Below are positions 11,501 through 23,034 of a DNA stretch of 64,000 nt, piece by piece. A model generated the notes under the pieces. The model ran no database searches. It had not been told where the DNA came from and saw only the letters and a program-made list of their open reading frames with translations. Within the stretch, counting starts at the first letter, position 1. Every line of letters starts with the position of its first letter. Both the position numbers and the translations under genes were made by a program. Source of the stretch: Nymphaea colorata. Its lineage: Eukaryota > Streptophyta > Magnoliopsida > Nymphaeales > Nymphaeaceae. Location of the stretch: assembly GCF_008831285.2 (NCBI RefSeq), contig NC_045148.1, positions 8,253,001 to 8,317,000 of the forward strand. The letters run 5' to 3'.

Positions 11501-11690
11501 GGCTCTGATACCATATTAGGATTATACCAGAATGGAGGAAAATCTCACTTCACACACTTTAGCGTGTGGGTTGAGTATCTATTTATATTGACGTGTGTGA
11601 CTATGCGTTATAGTTTAGTTATATATTGCTATATACAAAAAATAAAAACTGTAAATCAAAGATCTTTAGGTAACAGCAGAGGAAGGATCC
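11501..11690 (-). mobile_element. Copia primer-binding site and LTR end (remnant)
   Basis: The plus strand GGCTCTGATACCA at 11501-11513 is the reverse complement of TGGTATCAGAGCC, the classic copia primer-binding site complementary to initiator methionine tRNA. The adjoining sequence to the right should be the 5' LTR of a minus-strand element and has a TATA-like minus-strand segment near 11580. The expected TG...CA LTR border is degenerate and the outer edge was not found. Confidence 0.55.
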
Positions 11691-12089
11691 TTGTGATTGC
11701 GCTTTGTGCAGTCTAGCTGTTGAATTGCAGCAGGTGTTTCATTTTCATCGGTTGGAGGATAATTCTTAACATAATTATCCTTAACAATGTTATCATTGAT
11801 TTGATGGTCCGTCTTCCTAAGTTGGTCACAAGATGCATTTCTTCTTTGATTTGGTGGTGGACTCTCTTTAGTCAATCATAGTTTTCATTTCTCTTTCGAT
11901 AAGATTGTCAGCTTTCCAGAATCGATTGCAACTTTTTGATTCCAAGCTTGACTCTCCAAAATCATTCACAATTTTCATTTTCCCCTTTGGTTTAGATTTG
12001 AAGCTAGTCTTTGAAAAGTGGGTACAGAGATATTCTTTTTAAATTAAAAGTGCCCCTAAAATAAATGAACTTCAATATTAAACTTTTCT

Positions 12090-14222
12090 TTAGGGGCCGT
12101 TTGATGGCTTGAAAATATATTTCTGAAAATATATTTCTGGAAATATAGGAAATGGAAAAATGGAATAGGAAAAATCTTTCCAATTCCAATTTTGGTGTGT
12201 GTGTGATGACTCAGAAATATATTTCCAATTCTATATTTCTAAGTTTGATGGTATAGAAATATATTTCCAGATTTCCAGAAAATTAATTCTTAGTTTGATA
12301 ATAAGGAAATATTTGTCCAGATTTACAAAAATAAATAACCACACCAAATACATAAATAACCCTCAATATTGCGAGTCTTTTTCCTACAAGAACAAAAATA
12401 ACTGCAGTAAATTTTGAAGAACATATCAACACATCAAGATACTATAAATACAAACATTCTCAAATATGTTAATTAACATCTACGCACAATTCATAAATAC
12501 AGGAACCATATTCATTGGATATGTATCAGAATTTCACTATAAAGTCTACAACACCAAACAAACCACATACATATTCCCATCAGTGATAAAATATTTACAT
12601 ATTCCCATCAATCTTCACGACAAAGCCAAGTGCATGTGTAGAGTATCCATAGAAGCAAGTACATATGCAGTGTCTTTGTACGCATCCACCATAACAAAAA
12701 AAACTTTTATATAAGCTAATTTCATCTTCAAACATTCGATCCTACATCTTCTTGTCTTGTTTTGTAGGGTTTGCATTTAGTTCGTCATTCCAATGTATGA
12801 CGAAGTGGCAAACAAACATGTTCGACAATTTAAAAACTTATGAAGGAGAAGGAGAACTACTAAACACATAACAAACAAACATGTTACGCAAGAGATCTTA
12901 AATATAGTTTCCCAAAGCAGAAATGAAGATGCAGGATCTAATGTTTGAAGATGAAATTAGGTTAAATAAAAGTTAATTATGTTGCAGAGGGCGTTAGCTG
13001 AGAAAAACCAAGCTCAAGCTTGGATAAACAAGCTTGTGACGAGCTCATCTCATGTATGCCTCTACACAGTCTTGCTGCCATCACCAAAGAGCTCCAAACT
13101 AAAATCAGACAGCGTTTAAGCAGGACGACGTACAAATACATTCTGTCTACATTTAAGCAGGACGACATACAAACACATTCATGTCATTCATATTTGACAA
13201 CTCTGTTAAAGTCGACATAAGTAAACGCCCAAAAAAGCTATGCAACATGTAATGCCTGCAGATCAAACCCCAAACCCAAAAATATATGGAAAAAGAAAAG
13301 CTTAAAAACCATAAGTCATGGATCATCAGCAACAGCTGCACATTTAGCAACTCCTCTCCTGTATTAAGCTTTTTTTTTTATTTCAGACGTGCCACTTGCT
13401 CGACGCCGGCAGAAGACGAATGCTGGTGAAGAATTGGCGGAATGGACAAAAGGGGGCCGGGAAAAACAAGAGAAAAACAGAGTGCGAGAGAGAACAGAGG
13501 GAAAGAAGGAGAGAAATATGACCTGAAACAGGAACGCGCAGGAAGCAAGAGGGTCATCTAGCTTCAGTCGACTGGCTCGAACTTGGCAGAAGATGAATGT
13601 TGCTGAAGTGCTGACGGTGAGCACGCTGATGAGGGGACGCGATTTCTGCAACCTGCAAGAGGAAGACGATCGAATGGGCCGTGATTAAAAAGTGGGTGCG
13701 CAGGGTCATGGGCGGAATGGAGAAAAGGGTGCCAGAGGAAGCGAGATTGAAAGAGAGAGAGCGAGAAAAAAAGAGAGAACAACCGGAAAGAGATAAAAAA
13801 GGAGAGAAATGGATGTACCTTTCACCGGCGGCCGGCGATAGAAGCCCGACGCACCGAGAGTGGAAGAGAAGCTGCGGGAGAAATGAACCTCCTGCTTCAC
13901 AGCGCGTGAGGACGCAGAGTCTGCGTTGCATGAGGACGAAGACGAAGAGGCTGTGTGAGGGCGAAGACGAGGAGGGCTGCGGCTGCGACAGGCGACTGAG
14001 GGAAGAGGCGATACGCGCGACCGTGCCCTAACGGTCGCTTAAAAATTTCCGGAAAAATATTTCCGTCTTTCCAGGTGGAAATTTTTTTCCGGAAAAAAAT
14101 TTCCGAAATCGACCTCAACAGTCGAAAATATTTTTCTGTGTTTGTTAGGATGGAAAAATTTTGAATTTTTGAAATTTTCTTCTCAGTGAATAGTCTTTTT
14201 CCAGCGTAACAAACGCCCCCTA
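12090..14222. mobile_element. Candidate non-autonomous terminal-inverted-repeat element
   Basis: The left end reads TAGGGGCCGTTTGATGGC and the right end, read inwards, TAGGGGGCGTTTGTTACG, so the termini are inverted copies. Subterminal DNA on both sides is rich in inverted AAATATATTTCC / GGAAATATATTT-like words. No transposase was found inside. Two internal segments (about 13385-13530 and 13560-13815) look like diverged duplicates of each other, both with a purine-rich GAGAGAGAA-type tract. I could not fix a convincing target-site duplication, so the superfamily is left open. Confidence 0.5.
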
Positions 14223-14299
14223 GTCAAGGTTCTCATGCAAGAAATAAAGCTATGTTGCTTTCTAATCAGAGCCTCATGTGGTAAATATGAATGAAGAGA

Positions 14300-14645
14300 A
14301 GTTATATCCGAGCCCAAATCTGAAATCCAGTTTCACAATCCAAATCTGCTTTTTCCTATTCACATCCAAATTACAATCCAAAATTTGAACTAAATCTGGC
14401 CAATTCTCAAAATGTAAGGGCATTGAATATAGGATATTTTTTTAAAACTAAATATAATCTGAATCTGAATCCAAACCCGATCGGATATTTATGTGTATCT
14501 ATATATGAATCCAATTGGAACCTTTCTTAACTCTGAATCCAATTTTAGTTCTTATTCAGAAATTAAACGTTTTTTTCATATCCGATTTTTTCGGAATGGT
14601 TCGGTTGGACATCTAATTCAAGTTGAATATATTGACATCCCTATT
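14300..14645. mobile_element. hAT-type MITE end (one terminus only)
   Basis: The right end ATTGACATCCCTA (14632-14644) read inwards is TAGGGATGTCAAT, a common terminus of plant hAT-derived MITEs. The preceding bases are rich in degenerate AATCCGAAT/GGATAT motifs typical of such elements. The matching left terminus was not located. Confidence 0.35.
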
Positions 14646-15178
14646 TGGAAGGATGTGGCTTGTAGAGGATCTGGGAGGGAGATGTCTTCAACTGCCTTCG
14701 CGACCACCACATGGCCATTAAGTCTCTTTGGTGGTTCTTCTTCCCCTTCTTCATAATCATCATCATCTTCTTTCTTCTTGGATCTCTCTCTGTCTCTCTT
14801 ACCCCCGAGCCTAGCCCATTGTAGGGCTGGCCCAAACATGTCTGATGCCCATGTTAATTCCAATTTGTATAGGTCTAGAAACAAATGCTAGAAAAAGTAG
14901 GTTGTAACAACAGATTTTCTGAGATTCAAACATTTAGCCATCAATAGTGGTTCATTTTTTCAATAGGCAATAAAGATCAATACATAACTGAATTCATCAA
15001 CTCTGATGTGCCACTCATTTTCTCAAATGCATATTTTTTTGCACAAAATACGAAAACAAATAAACTTATAAAAGGTAATTGTTCTGCCAAAAAAGCAAGG
15101 CATATAAAGTTCCATTTGTTTCATACCTATAATTGCTTCAATTGCTGTTATGACACTTTAATTTGTTTGAATCTATAG

Positions 15179-15233
15179 TTACCATATGAAGATGGTGCTT
15201 TGGCTATAAAATACAACCCTCAAGTTCCTCTTG
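15179..15233 (+). pseudogene. Exon-like segment 1 of an unrecognised gene
   Basis: A 55-bp block bounded by CTATAG acceptor and GTACG donor, encoding LPYEDGALAIKYNPQVPL plus one base. The same block occurs, degraded, in copies A and C (about 26415-26470 and 40547-40600). The phase fits segment 2 exactly, which supports a real spliced ancestor. I do not recognise the protein family. Confidence 0.4.
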
Positions 15234-16284
15234 GTACGATACAATGGTTTCTTCTTCTCACTGTATAGTATGGAGAACTTGTTTAGGATGTCATGAAATT
15301 CTAATTTTTTGGTACGTTCTGCATTAGTTTCTCTTTTCTTTTTCTATCTATATTTTTGTTGAAGTTTCATACTTGCATTTAATGAATTTTGTGAGAAAGT
15401 TCCCCTCTGCCCTTTTATTGGAGGCAAATCCTTCTCCAACATCTGTTAAATTTCATACTAGATATCATGTACATGTTAAATCAGTATGTAGGTGATTGCA
15501 TGTATTTTTTTCTTAATTTCAAAATTTTTCTTCCATGAAAATGGATGCACTATTCCTTACACAATTGAAAAGTTTTCCCATTAATTGAATGACATAAAGA
15601 AGCCACTCTCTTGAGAATGTTTATCAAAAGGCTAATACTATAGGATGTCCACATCATCCTTAATTGTTTTTAATTTATATAATTATTTGCTTCATGTTAT
15701 TTGATGTCCTTGGTTGACCCATTGGTTGATTTGAATTTTGCTCCTATTTTGAACACAAAATCAGTACAAATCAAGCATCTAACAAACATATTTTAATGTA
15801 TCAAAATTACTAACAGCTTTCTTTTATTTCAATTATACTATGTGGGAAATTAGTGAAATGACATGATATGTGATGAAACTTGACTTTTTCAAGACCTATA
15901 ATTAATTCTAACAATTGTACCTTTATATATATAGACATTTATTCATTTGATTTTTCTAAAAAATTGGCTCCATTGGGAACGTTTTGCTTTTTATCACAAT
16001 CTTCAATTCAAACAAATATAAATGTATTTTTTATACTAATCATTCTTTTGTCTTAGAGCTATAAATCAGCAATATGTCCTCATTAAGACCTGGCTAAGTA
16101 GTTGATCAAAGGAAATATTTAGAGACCACAAATTTATGGCATTTGAACTAATGTATGGATTTAGTTAGTGCAGAACAGTCTCATGAATTTACTGTTGAAC
16201 AAATTGTGATACTAAATTTACATAAGGGATTCAAGCTCATTAAAAGAGTCATTATATGACATTTCTTTGTATTTTCTTTTGCAG

Positions 16285-16363
16285 GAACTATTTATATAGC
16301 AACTATATGAAATCTTGAGACATTTGACAACCATGTACCTGTTCAATTCTTTGCAAGAGAAAG
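16285..16363 (+). pseudogene. Exon-like segment 2 of an unrecognised gene
   Basis: A 79-bp block after TTTTGCAG and before GTACGAG. Joined in phase with segment 1 it reads GTIYIATI, a stop (TGA), then NLETFDNHVPVQFFARER. The internal stop means this copy cannot encode the full protein. Function unknown. Confidence 0.4.
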
Positions 16364-18044
16364 GTACGAGCTTAGGCTTTTTACATAAGTTAAGGTGTTA
16401 CAATGATGACATTAATCTCTTTCTTTATTTTTGGAGGAAATACTAAGTATGTGCAGTATAAAAAAAAAAAGTTTGAGAAGGTATTCTAAGAATGACATTG
16501 TCTCCTTTCATGTATATCTTGTAAAGTCTGTCATAGTGTTATTGCTTCAAAGAAACTAAGATATTTCATACTTTGATAAAATGGATGAGGTCAGCATACG
16601 AGCTATGGCTCCTAACAATACATCTAAATCCACAAATAGAGTATGCATTTATCATTAAACCAAAAGAAAGTAATCCAAGGAATGCTTCTTCTTTTTTTAT
16701 ATGTGAAGTTGCATCTACATCACCTCACATATGCCATGCTAACATACCAAAATGGAAAATTCAAATCAATACTGAGCTTCAATCATGCCCAAACCATTTG
16801 CAGCATCTACACCAAACTATGCCAAGAGAAGTGACCTGGCTATTATCTCATGGCTGTCTTTAGCATGAAGTGCCATCACTTCTAACCATGTGGGCAGATC
16901 TCATTAGCCACATTATGTTTTTCAACTAATCAACCTATTTTGTTTTTCATTAAGGTGTGTTTGATGCCCTACAGTGCATCCTTGCATAATGCTCAAGGCT
17001 CTAGGCTGAGTAGCAGGAGCAACTTTTAATTTGTAATGAGCCTAGACGATGGACCAAAAATTTTAAAAATTTTTTGTCCAAGGATGGGGTAAACTGGAAG
17101 GAAATTTTTTTTTCTTCATTCCAAAATCATCTTGTTTTGATGGTAGATATATTTTCATGATAGTCTTTCTCTTGTCTTGCTCTTGTTTCTATGTGTGACA
17201 TAGGTTTTTTTTAGTTGTGTTTGCATTGGGTTCTTTTACTTGTGTATGTAGGTGCACATGCAAGTATGGCTCTATGTGTGTGGTTGTGTGCACGTGCATT
17301 GACACTTGCATATTACTCAAGTTTAGAAGCCTTTGTTTCTTGGTGATAGTTTCATCTTTTGGTTGTCATTTTTAGCCTTTTAAGCAATCATTTAGTTTTG
17401 CAACTCCAATCACTGTGTGGAAACATATGTGAAGTTGTTGGTGACTCATGGTGAGACTTGGTCTATCATTCTATGTGCATTATTACATTAACTTTGTTTT
17501 TGGAGACAATCAATATGCCATATAAGAGAACTTTGATTCTTATTCTGACATTCCCATCACATTGAATTGATAATTTTGTTACAAGCTAATAAATTTTTCT
17601 TTCCTTAAGTAGCCCATTATTAAAATTTGTCAAAATCAATAGTTTTCAAACTTGAACTTATGTTTTCTTAATGGTGTTGGGTCATGAAGTCAATTTTTTT
17701 AATTATTGTCTAATTGAAATTATAATCTCTGAAATAGGTCTGTTGGGAACAGCAACTTGTGTAGAAGTTGCATAAATAGCTATTGCAAACATCAATGAGT
17801 CTCATTGTTTAAATTTAGTAGGATCATGAAAATTTTCCTTTGGAATCTGTCCATGTACTCCATTTTTCCTAAGCAAAACAAAATAATCTTAGACAAAACG
17901 AATGCATGAGTAGCTCCCAAAGTAGATAAAAATAAATGCAAGATCTAAAAAGAACGATGGCATAGTGAGGAATTGCATAATTTGATAGTGTGGTTATTAT
18001 TTCGTTTGACAGTGGATATCGTCTATTTTTTAGTTTTAATGATT

Positions 18045-21000
18045 GTGATTTAAATGATACAGATTAATCTAGCTCAAGAGACACTCAAAGGCATTCTGGC
18101 CCCTATGGTATGCTAAAAAAAGCAAAGGTCAACAAGGTTAAAAGCTCCATCATACCCATCCATGTGTATACTCTATAATGCCGCAGAGAAGTATATTACA
18201 GAATTGAAGAATCCAAGTGCATTTGAAGGACAGAAGATTAATTTAGCTCAAGAGACACTCAAGGAAATTTTGACCCCCTTGGTATAAAAAAAAAGAAAGC
18301 AATATCAACAAGGTTAAAAGCTCCATCATACCCATCCATGTGGATACTCTATAATGCTACATAGATATATGCTACAGATTTGAAGATTCAAATTGCATCT
18401 GAAGGACAAAAGATTAATCTAGCTCATGAGATGCACAAAGAAGTTTTGGCCATTTTGGTATCATAAAAAGAGGAAATGTCAACAAGCTTAAAAGCACCAT
18501 CATGCCCATCCATGTGGATATTCTATAATGCAACAAAGATATATCTTACGGATATGAACATTCCAAGTGCATCTGAAGAGCAGAAGATTAATCTAGCTCA
18601 AGAGACACTCAAAGAAGTTTTGGCCCATTTGGTATCACAAAAGGAGGAAATGTCAAACAAGCTTAAAAGCTCCATCATGCCCAACAATGTGGATACTCTA
18701 TAATGCCACGTAGACATATGTTACGGATTTGAAGATTCCAAGTGCATCTGAAGAGAAAAAGATTAATCTAGCTCAAGAGACACTCAAAGAAGTTTTGGCC
18801 CCTTTCGTATTCCAAAAAAAGCAAATATCAAGAAGGTCAAGAGCTCCATCATGCCCATCCATGTGGATACCCTATAATGCCACATAGATGTATGTTATGG
18901 ATTTGAAGATTCCAAGTGCATCTGAAGAACAAAAGATTAATCTAGCTCAAGAGACACTCAAAGAAGTTTTGGCCGCTTTGGTATCACTAGAAGAGGAAAT
19001 GTCAATAACGTAAAAAGCTTCATCATGCCTATTTGAGTGGATACTGTATACTGTCACGTAGATGTATATTATGTATTAGAAGATTCCAAGTGCATCTGAA
19101 GAGCAAAAGATTAATCTAGCTCAAGAGACACTCAAAGAAGTTTTGGCCCCTTTGGTATCACAAAAGGAGGAAATGTCAAACAAGCTTAAAAGCTCCATCA
19201 TGCCCAACAATGTGGATACTCTACAATGCCAGATATATGTATGTTATGCATTTGAAGATTCCAAGTGCATTCGAACAACAAAAGATTAATCTAGCTCAAG
19301 AAACACTCAAAGAAGTTTTGGCCTCTTTCGTATCCCAAAAAAGCAAATATCAACAAGGTGAAGAGATCCATCATGCCCAAACACGTGGGTGCTCTATGAT
19401 GGCACATAGAAGTATGTTATGGATTTGAAGATTCCAAGTGCATCTGAAGAACAAAAGATTAATCTAGCTCAGGAAACACTCACAGAAGTTTTGGCTACTT
19501 TGGTCTCACCAAAAGAAGAAATGTCAATAACATAAAAAGCTTCATCATGCCCATTTGTGTGGATACTGTATACATCACGTAGATGTATGTTTTGTATTAG
19601 AAGATTCCAAGTGCATCTGAAGAGTAAAAGATTAATCTAGCTCCAGAGACACTCAAAGAAGTTTTGGCCTCTTTGGTATCACAAAAGCAGGAATTGTCAA
19701 ACAAGCTTAAAAGCTCCATCATGCCCAACAATGTGGATACTCTATAATGCCACATGTATGTGTGTTATGGATTTGAAGATTCCATGTGCATCCGAAGAAC
19801 AAAAGATTAATCTAGCTCAAGCGACACTCAAAGAAGTTTTGGCCCCTTTGGTATCCCAAAAAAGCAAATATCAACAAGGTGAAGAGCTCCATCATGCCCA
19901 AACACGTGGGTGCTCTATGATACCACAAAGATGTATGTTAAGGATTTGAAGGTTCCAAGTGCATCTGAAGAACAAAAGATTAATATAGCTCAAGAGACAC
20001 TCAAAGAAGTTTTGGCCGCTTTGGTATCACCAAAAAAGGAAATGTCAATTACGTAAAAAGCTTCATCATGTCCATTTGTGTGGATACTGTATACATCACG
20101 TAGATGTATGTTATGTATTAGAGGATTCCAAGTGCATCTGAAGAGCAAAAGATTAATCTAGCTCAAGAGACACTCAAAGAAGTTTTGGCCACTTTGGTAT
20201 CACAAAAGGAGGAATTGTCAAACAAGCTTAAAAGCTCCATCATGCCCAACAATGTGGATACTCTATAATGCCACATATATGTATGTTATGGATTTGAAGA
20301 TTCCAAGTGCATCCGAAGAACAAAAGATTAATCTAGCTCAAGAGACACTCAAAGAAGTTTTGGCCCCTTTGGTATCCCAAAAAAGCAAATATCAACAAGG
20401 TGAAGAGCTCCATCATGTCCAAACACGTGGGTGCTCTATGATGCCACATAGATGTATGTTATGGATTTGAAGATTCCAAGTGCATCTGAAGAACAGAAGA
20501 TTAATCTAGCTCAAGAAACACTCAAAGAAGTTTTGGCCGCTTTGGTATCACCGAAAGAGGAAATGTCAATAACGTGAAAAGCTTCATCATGCCCATTTGT
20601 GTGGATACTGTATACATCAGGTAGATGTATGTTATGGATCAGAAGATTCCAAGTGCATTTGAAGAGCAAAAGATTAATCTAGCTCAACAGACACTCAAAG
20701 AAGTTTTGGCCACTTTGGTATCACAAAAGGAGGAATTGTCAAACAAGCTTAAAAGCTCCATCATGCCCAACAATGTGGATACTCTATAATGCCACATATA
20801 TGTATGTTATGGATTTGAAGATTCCAAGTGCATCCGAAGAACAAAAGATTAATCTAGCTCAAGAGACACTCAAAGAAGTTTTGGCCCCTTTGGTATCCCA
20901 AAAAAGCAAATATCAACAAAGTCAAGAGCTCCATCATGCCCAAACACGTGGGTGCTCTATGATGCCACATAGATGTATGTTATGGATTTGAAGATTCCAA

Positions 21001-22945
21001 GTGCATCTGAAGAACAAAAGATTAATCTAGCTCAAGAAACACTCAAAGAAGTTTTGGCCGTTTTGGTATCACCGAAAGAGGAAATGTCAAAAACGTAAAA
21101 AGCTTCATCATGCCCATTTGTGTGGATATTGTATACATCAGATAGATGTATGTTATGGATCAGAAGATTCCAAGTGCATCTGAACAACAAAAGATTAATC
21201 TAGCTCAACAGATACTCAAAGAAGTTTTGGCCACTTTGGTATCACAAAAGGAGGAATTGTCAAACAAGCTTAAAAGATCCATCATGCCCAACAATGTGGA
21301 TACTCTATAATGCCACATATATGTATGTTATGGATTTGAAGATTCCAAGTGCATCCGAAGAACAAAAGATTAATCTAGCTCAACAGACACTCAAAGTAGT
21401 TTTGGCCCATTTGGTATCCCAAAAAAGCAAATATCAACAAGGTGAAGAGCTCCATCATGCCCAACCACATGGATACTCTATAATGCCACAAAGATGTATG
21501 TTACGAATTTGAAGATTCCATGTGCATCTGAAGAGCAAAAGGTTAATCTAGTTCAAGAGACACTCAAAGAAGTTTTGGCCGCTTTGGTATCACAAAAAGA
21601 GGAAATGTCAATAAGCTAAAAAGCTTCATCATGTCCATCCGTGTGGATACTGTATACTGTCACGTAGATGTATATTACATATTAGAAGATTCCATGTGCA
21701 TCTGAAGAGCAAAAGATTAATCTAGCTCAAGAGACACTCGAAGAAGTTTTGACCCCTTTGGTATCATAAAAGGAGGAAATGTCAAACAAACTTAAAAGCT
21801 CGACCATGCCCAAGAATGTGAATACTCTATAATGCCACATATTTGTATGTTACGGATTTGAAGATTCCAAGTGCATCCGAAGAACAAAAGATTAATCTAG
21901 CTGAAGAGACACTCAAAGAAGTTTTGGCCCCTTTGGTATCCCAAAAAAGCAAATATAAACAAGGTGAAGAGCTCCATCATGCCCAACCACGTGGGTACAC
22001 TATAATGTCACATAGATGTATGTTATGGATTTGAAGGTTCCAAGTGCATCTGAAGAACAAAAGATTAATCTAGCTCAAGAGGCACCCAAAGAAGTTTTGG
22101 TCCTTTTGGTATCACAAAAAAGCAAATATCAACAAGGTGAAGAGCTCCATCATGCCCAAACACGTGAGTGCTCTATGATGCCACATAGATGTATGTTATG
22201 GATTTGAAGATTCCAAGTGCATCTGAAGAACAAAAGATTAATCTAGCTCAAGAAACACTCAAAGAAGTTTTGGTCGCTTTGGTATCACCAAAAGAGGAAA
22301 TGTCAATTACGTAAAAAACTTCATCATGCTCATTTGTGTGGATATTGTATACATCACGTAGATGTATGTTATGTATTAGAAGATTCCAAGTGCATCTGAA
22401 GAGCAAAAGATTAATCTAGCTCAAGAGACACTCAAAGCAGTGTTGGCCCCTTTGGTATCACAAAAGGAGGAATTGTCAAACAAGCTTAAAAGCTCCATCA
22501 TGCCCAACAATGTGGATACTCTATAAGGCCACATATATGTATGTTATGGATTTGAAGATTCCAAGTGCATCTGAAGAACAAAAGATTAATCTAGCTCAAG
22601 AGACACTCAAAGAAGTTTTGACTCCTTGTATTAAAAAAAAAACAAACATTAAAAAGGTTTGAAGCTCCATCATGCCAACAATGTGGATACTCTATAATGC
22701 CGCATAGATGAATGTTACAGATTTGAAGATTCCAAGTGCATTTGAAGAACAAAAGATTAATCTAGCTCAAGAGATACTCAAAAAAGTTTTGGCCCTTTTC
22801 ATGTCCAACCATGTCGATACTCTATAATGCCACATAGATGTATGTTACAAATATGAAGATTCCAAGTGCATCTGAAGAGCAAAAGATTAATCTAGCTGAA
22901 GAGACACTCAAAGACAGTTTGGCCATTTTGGCATGTGCATCTGAA
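18045..22945 (+). repeat. Tandem array of about 29 monomers of roughly 174 bp with a 521-bp higher-order repeat
   Basis: The marker AGATTAATCTAGCTCAAGAG recurs at about 18062, 18236, 18411, 18586, 18761, 18934, 19109, 19284, 19457, 19630, 19804, 19978, 20151, 20325, 20499, 20672, 20846, 21020, 21193, 21367, 21541, 21715, 21890, 22063, 22236, 22409, 22584, 22757 and 22887. Three monomer types alternate: A (AAAAAAGCAAATATCAACAA), B (GAGGAAATGTCAATAACG) and C (GGAGGAATTGTCAAACAAGC). The order ABC gives an exact 521-bp period from about 18.6 to 22.5 kb, while the outer monomers are more diverged. Each monomer begins with an exon-like piece (SASEEQKINLAQETLKEVLA) preceded in the first copy by an intron-acceptor-like AAATGATACAG. 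The 60-75 residue frames inside are by-products of the repeat. Confidence 0.95.
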
Positions 22946-23034
22946 GCAGCCCTGTGCTGCCCTTGCAGCAACTAGACAAGAAGCAAAATAGCTTGCATCC
23001 ATGAATTCTCATTCAAATGGAACTACATTTCTTA

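Larger units (their letters stand above)
14838..18044 (+). repeat. Dispersed repeat family, copy 0 (with extra exon-like DNA)
   Basis: The part from about 14.84 to 16.0 kb aligns by eye, piece by piece, with 40225-41380 and 26361-27230: the GATGCCC start, GGCAATAAAGAT, CATACCTATAATTGCTTC, CTATAGTTACCATATGAAG, then TAGTATGTCC-like DNA and a CAAAAT(C/T)AGTACA segment. It is the most diverged copy. It lacks the hairpin of the other copies and continues with exon-like segments and then the tandem array starting near 18.05 kb. Confidence 0.65.

Noticed and set aside
13681-14031. 116-residue Arg/Glu-rich frame
   Set aside because: Purine-rich low-complexity DNA inside a terminal-inverted-repeat element, no homology recognised.
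18045-22945. Array as a CRISPR or as a true centromere
   Set aside because: No spacers between repeats and a eukaryotic context rule out CRISPR. With under 5 kb of array flanked by genes and transposons there is no evidence of centromere function; only the architecture is similar.
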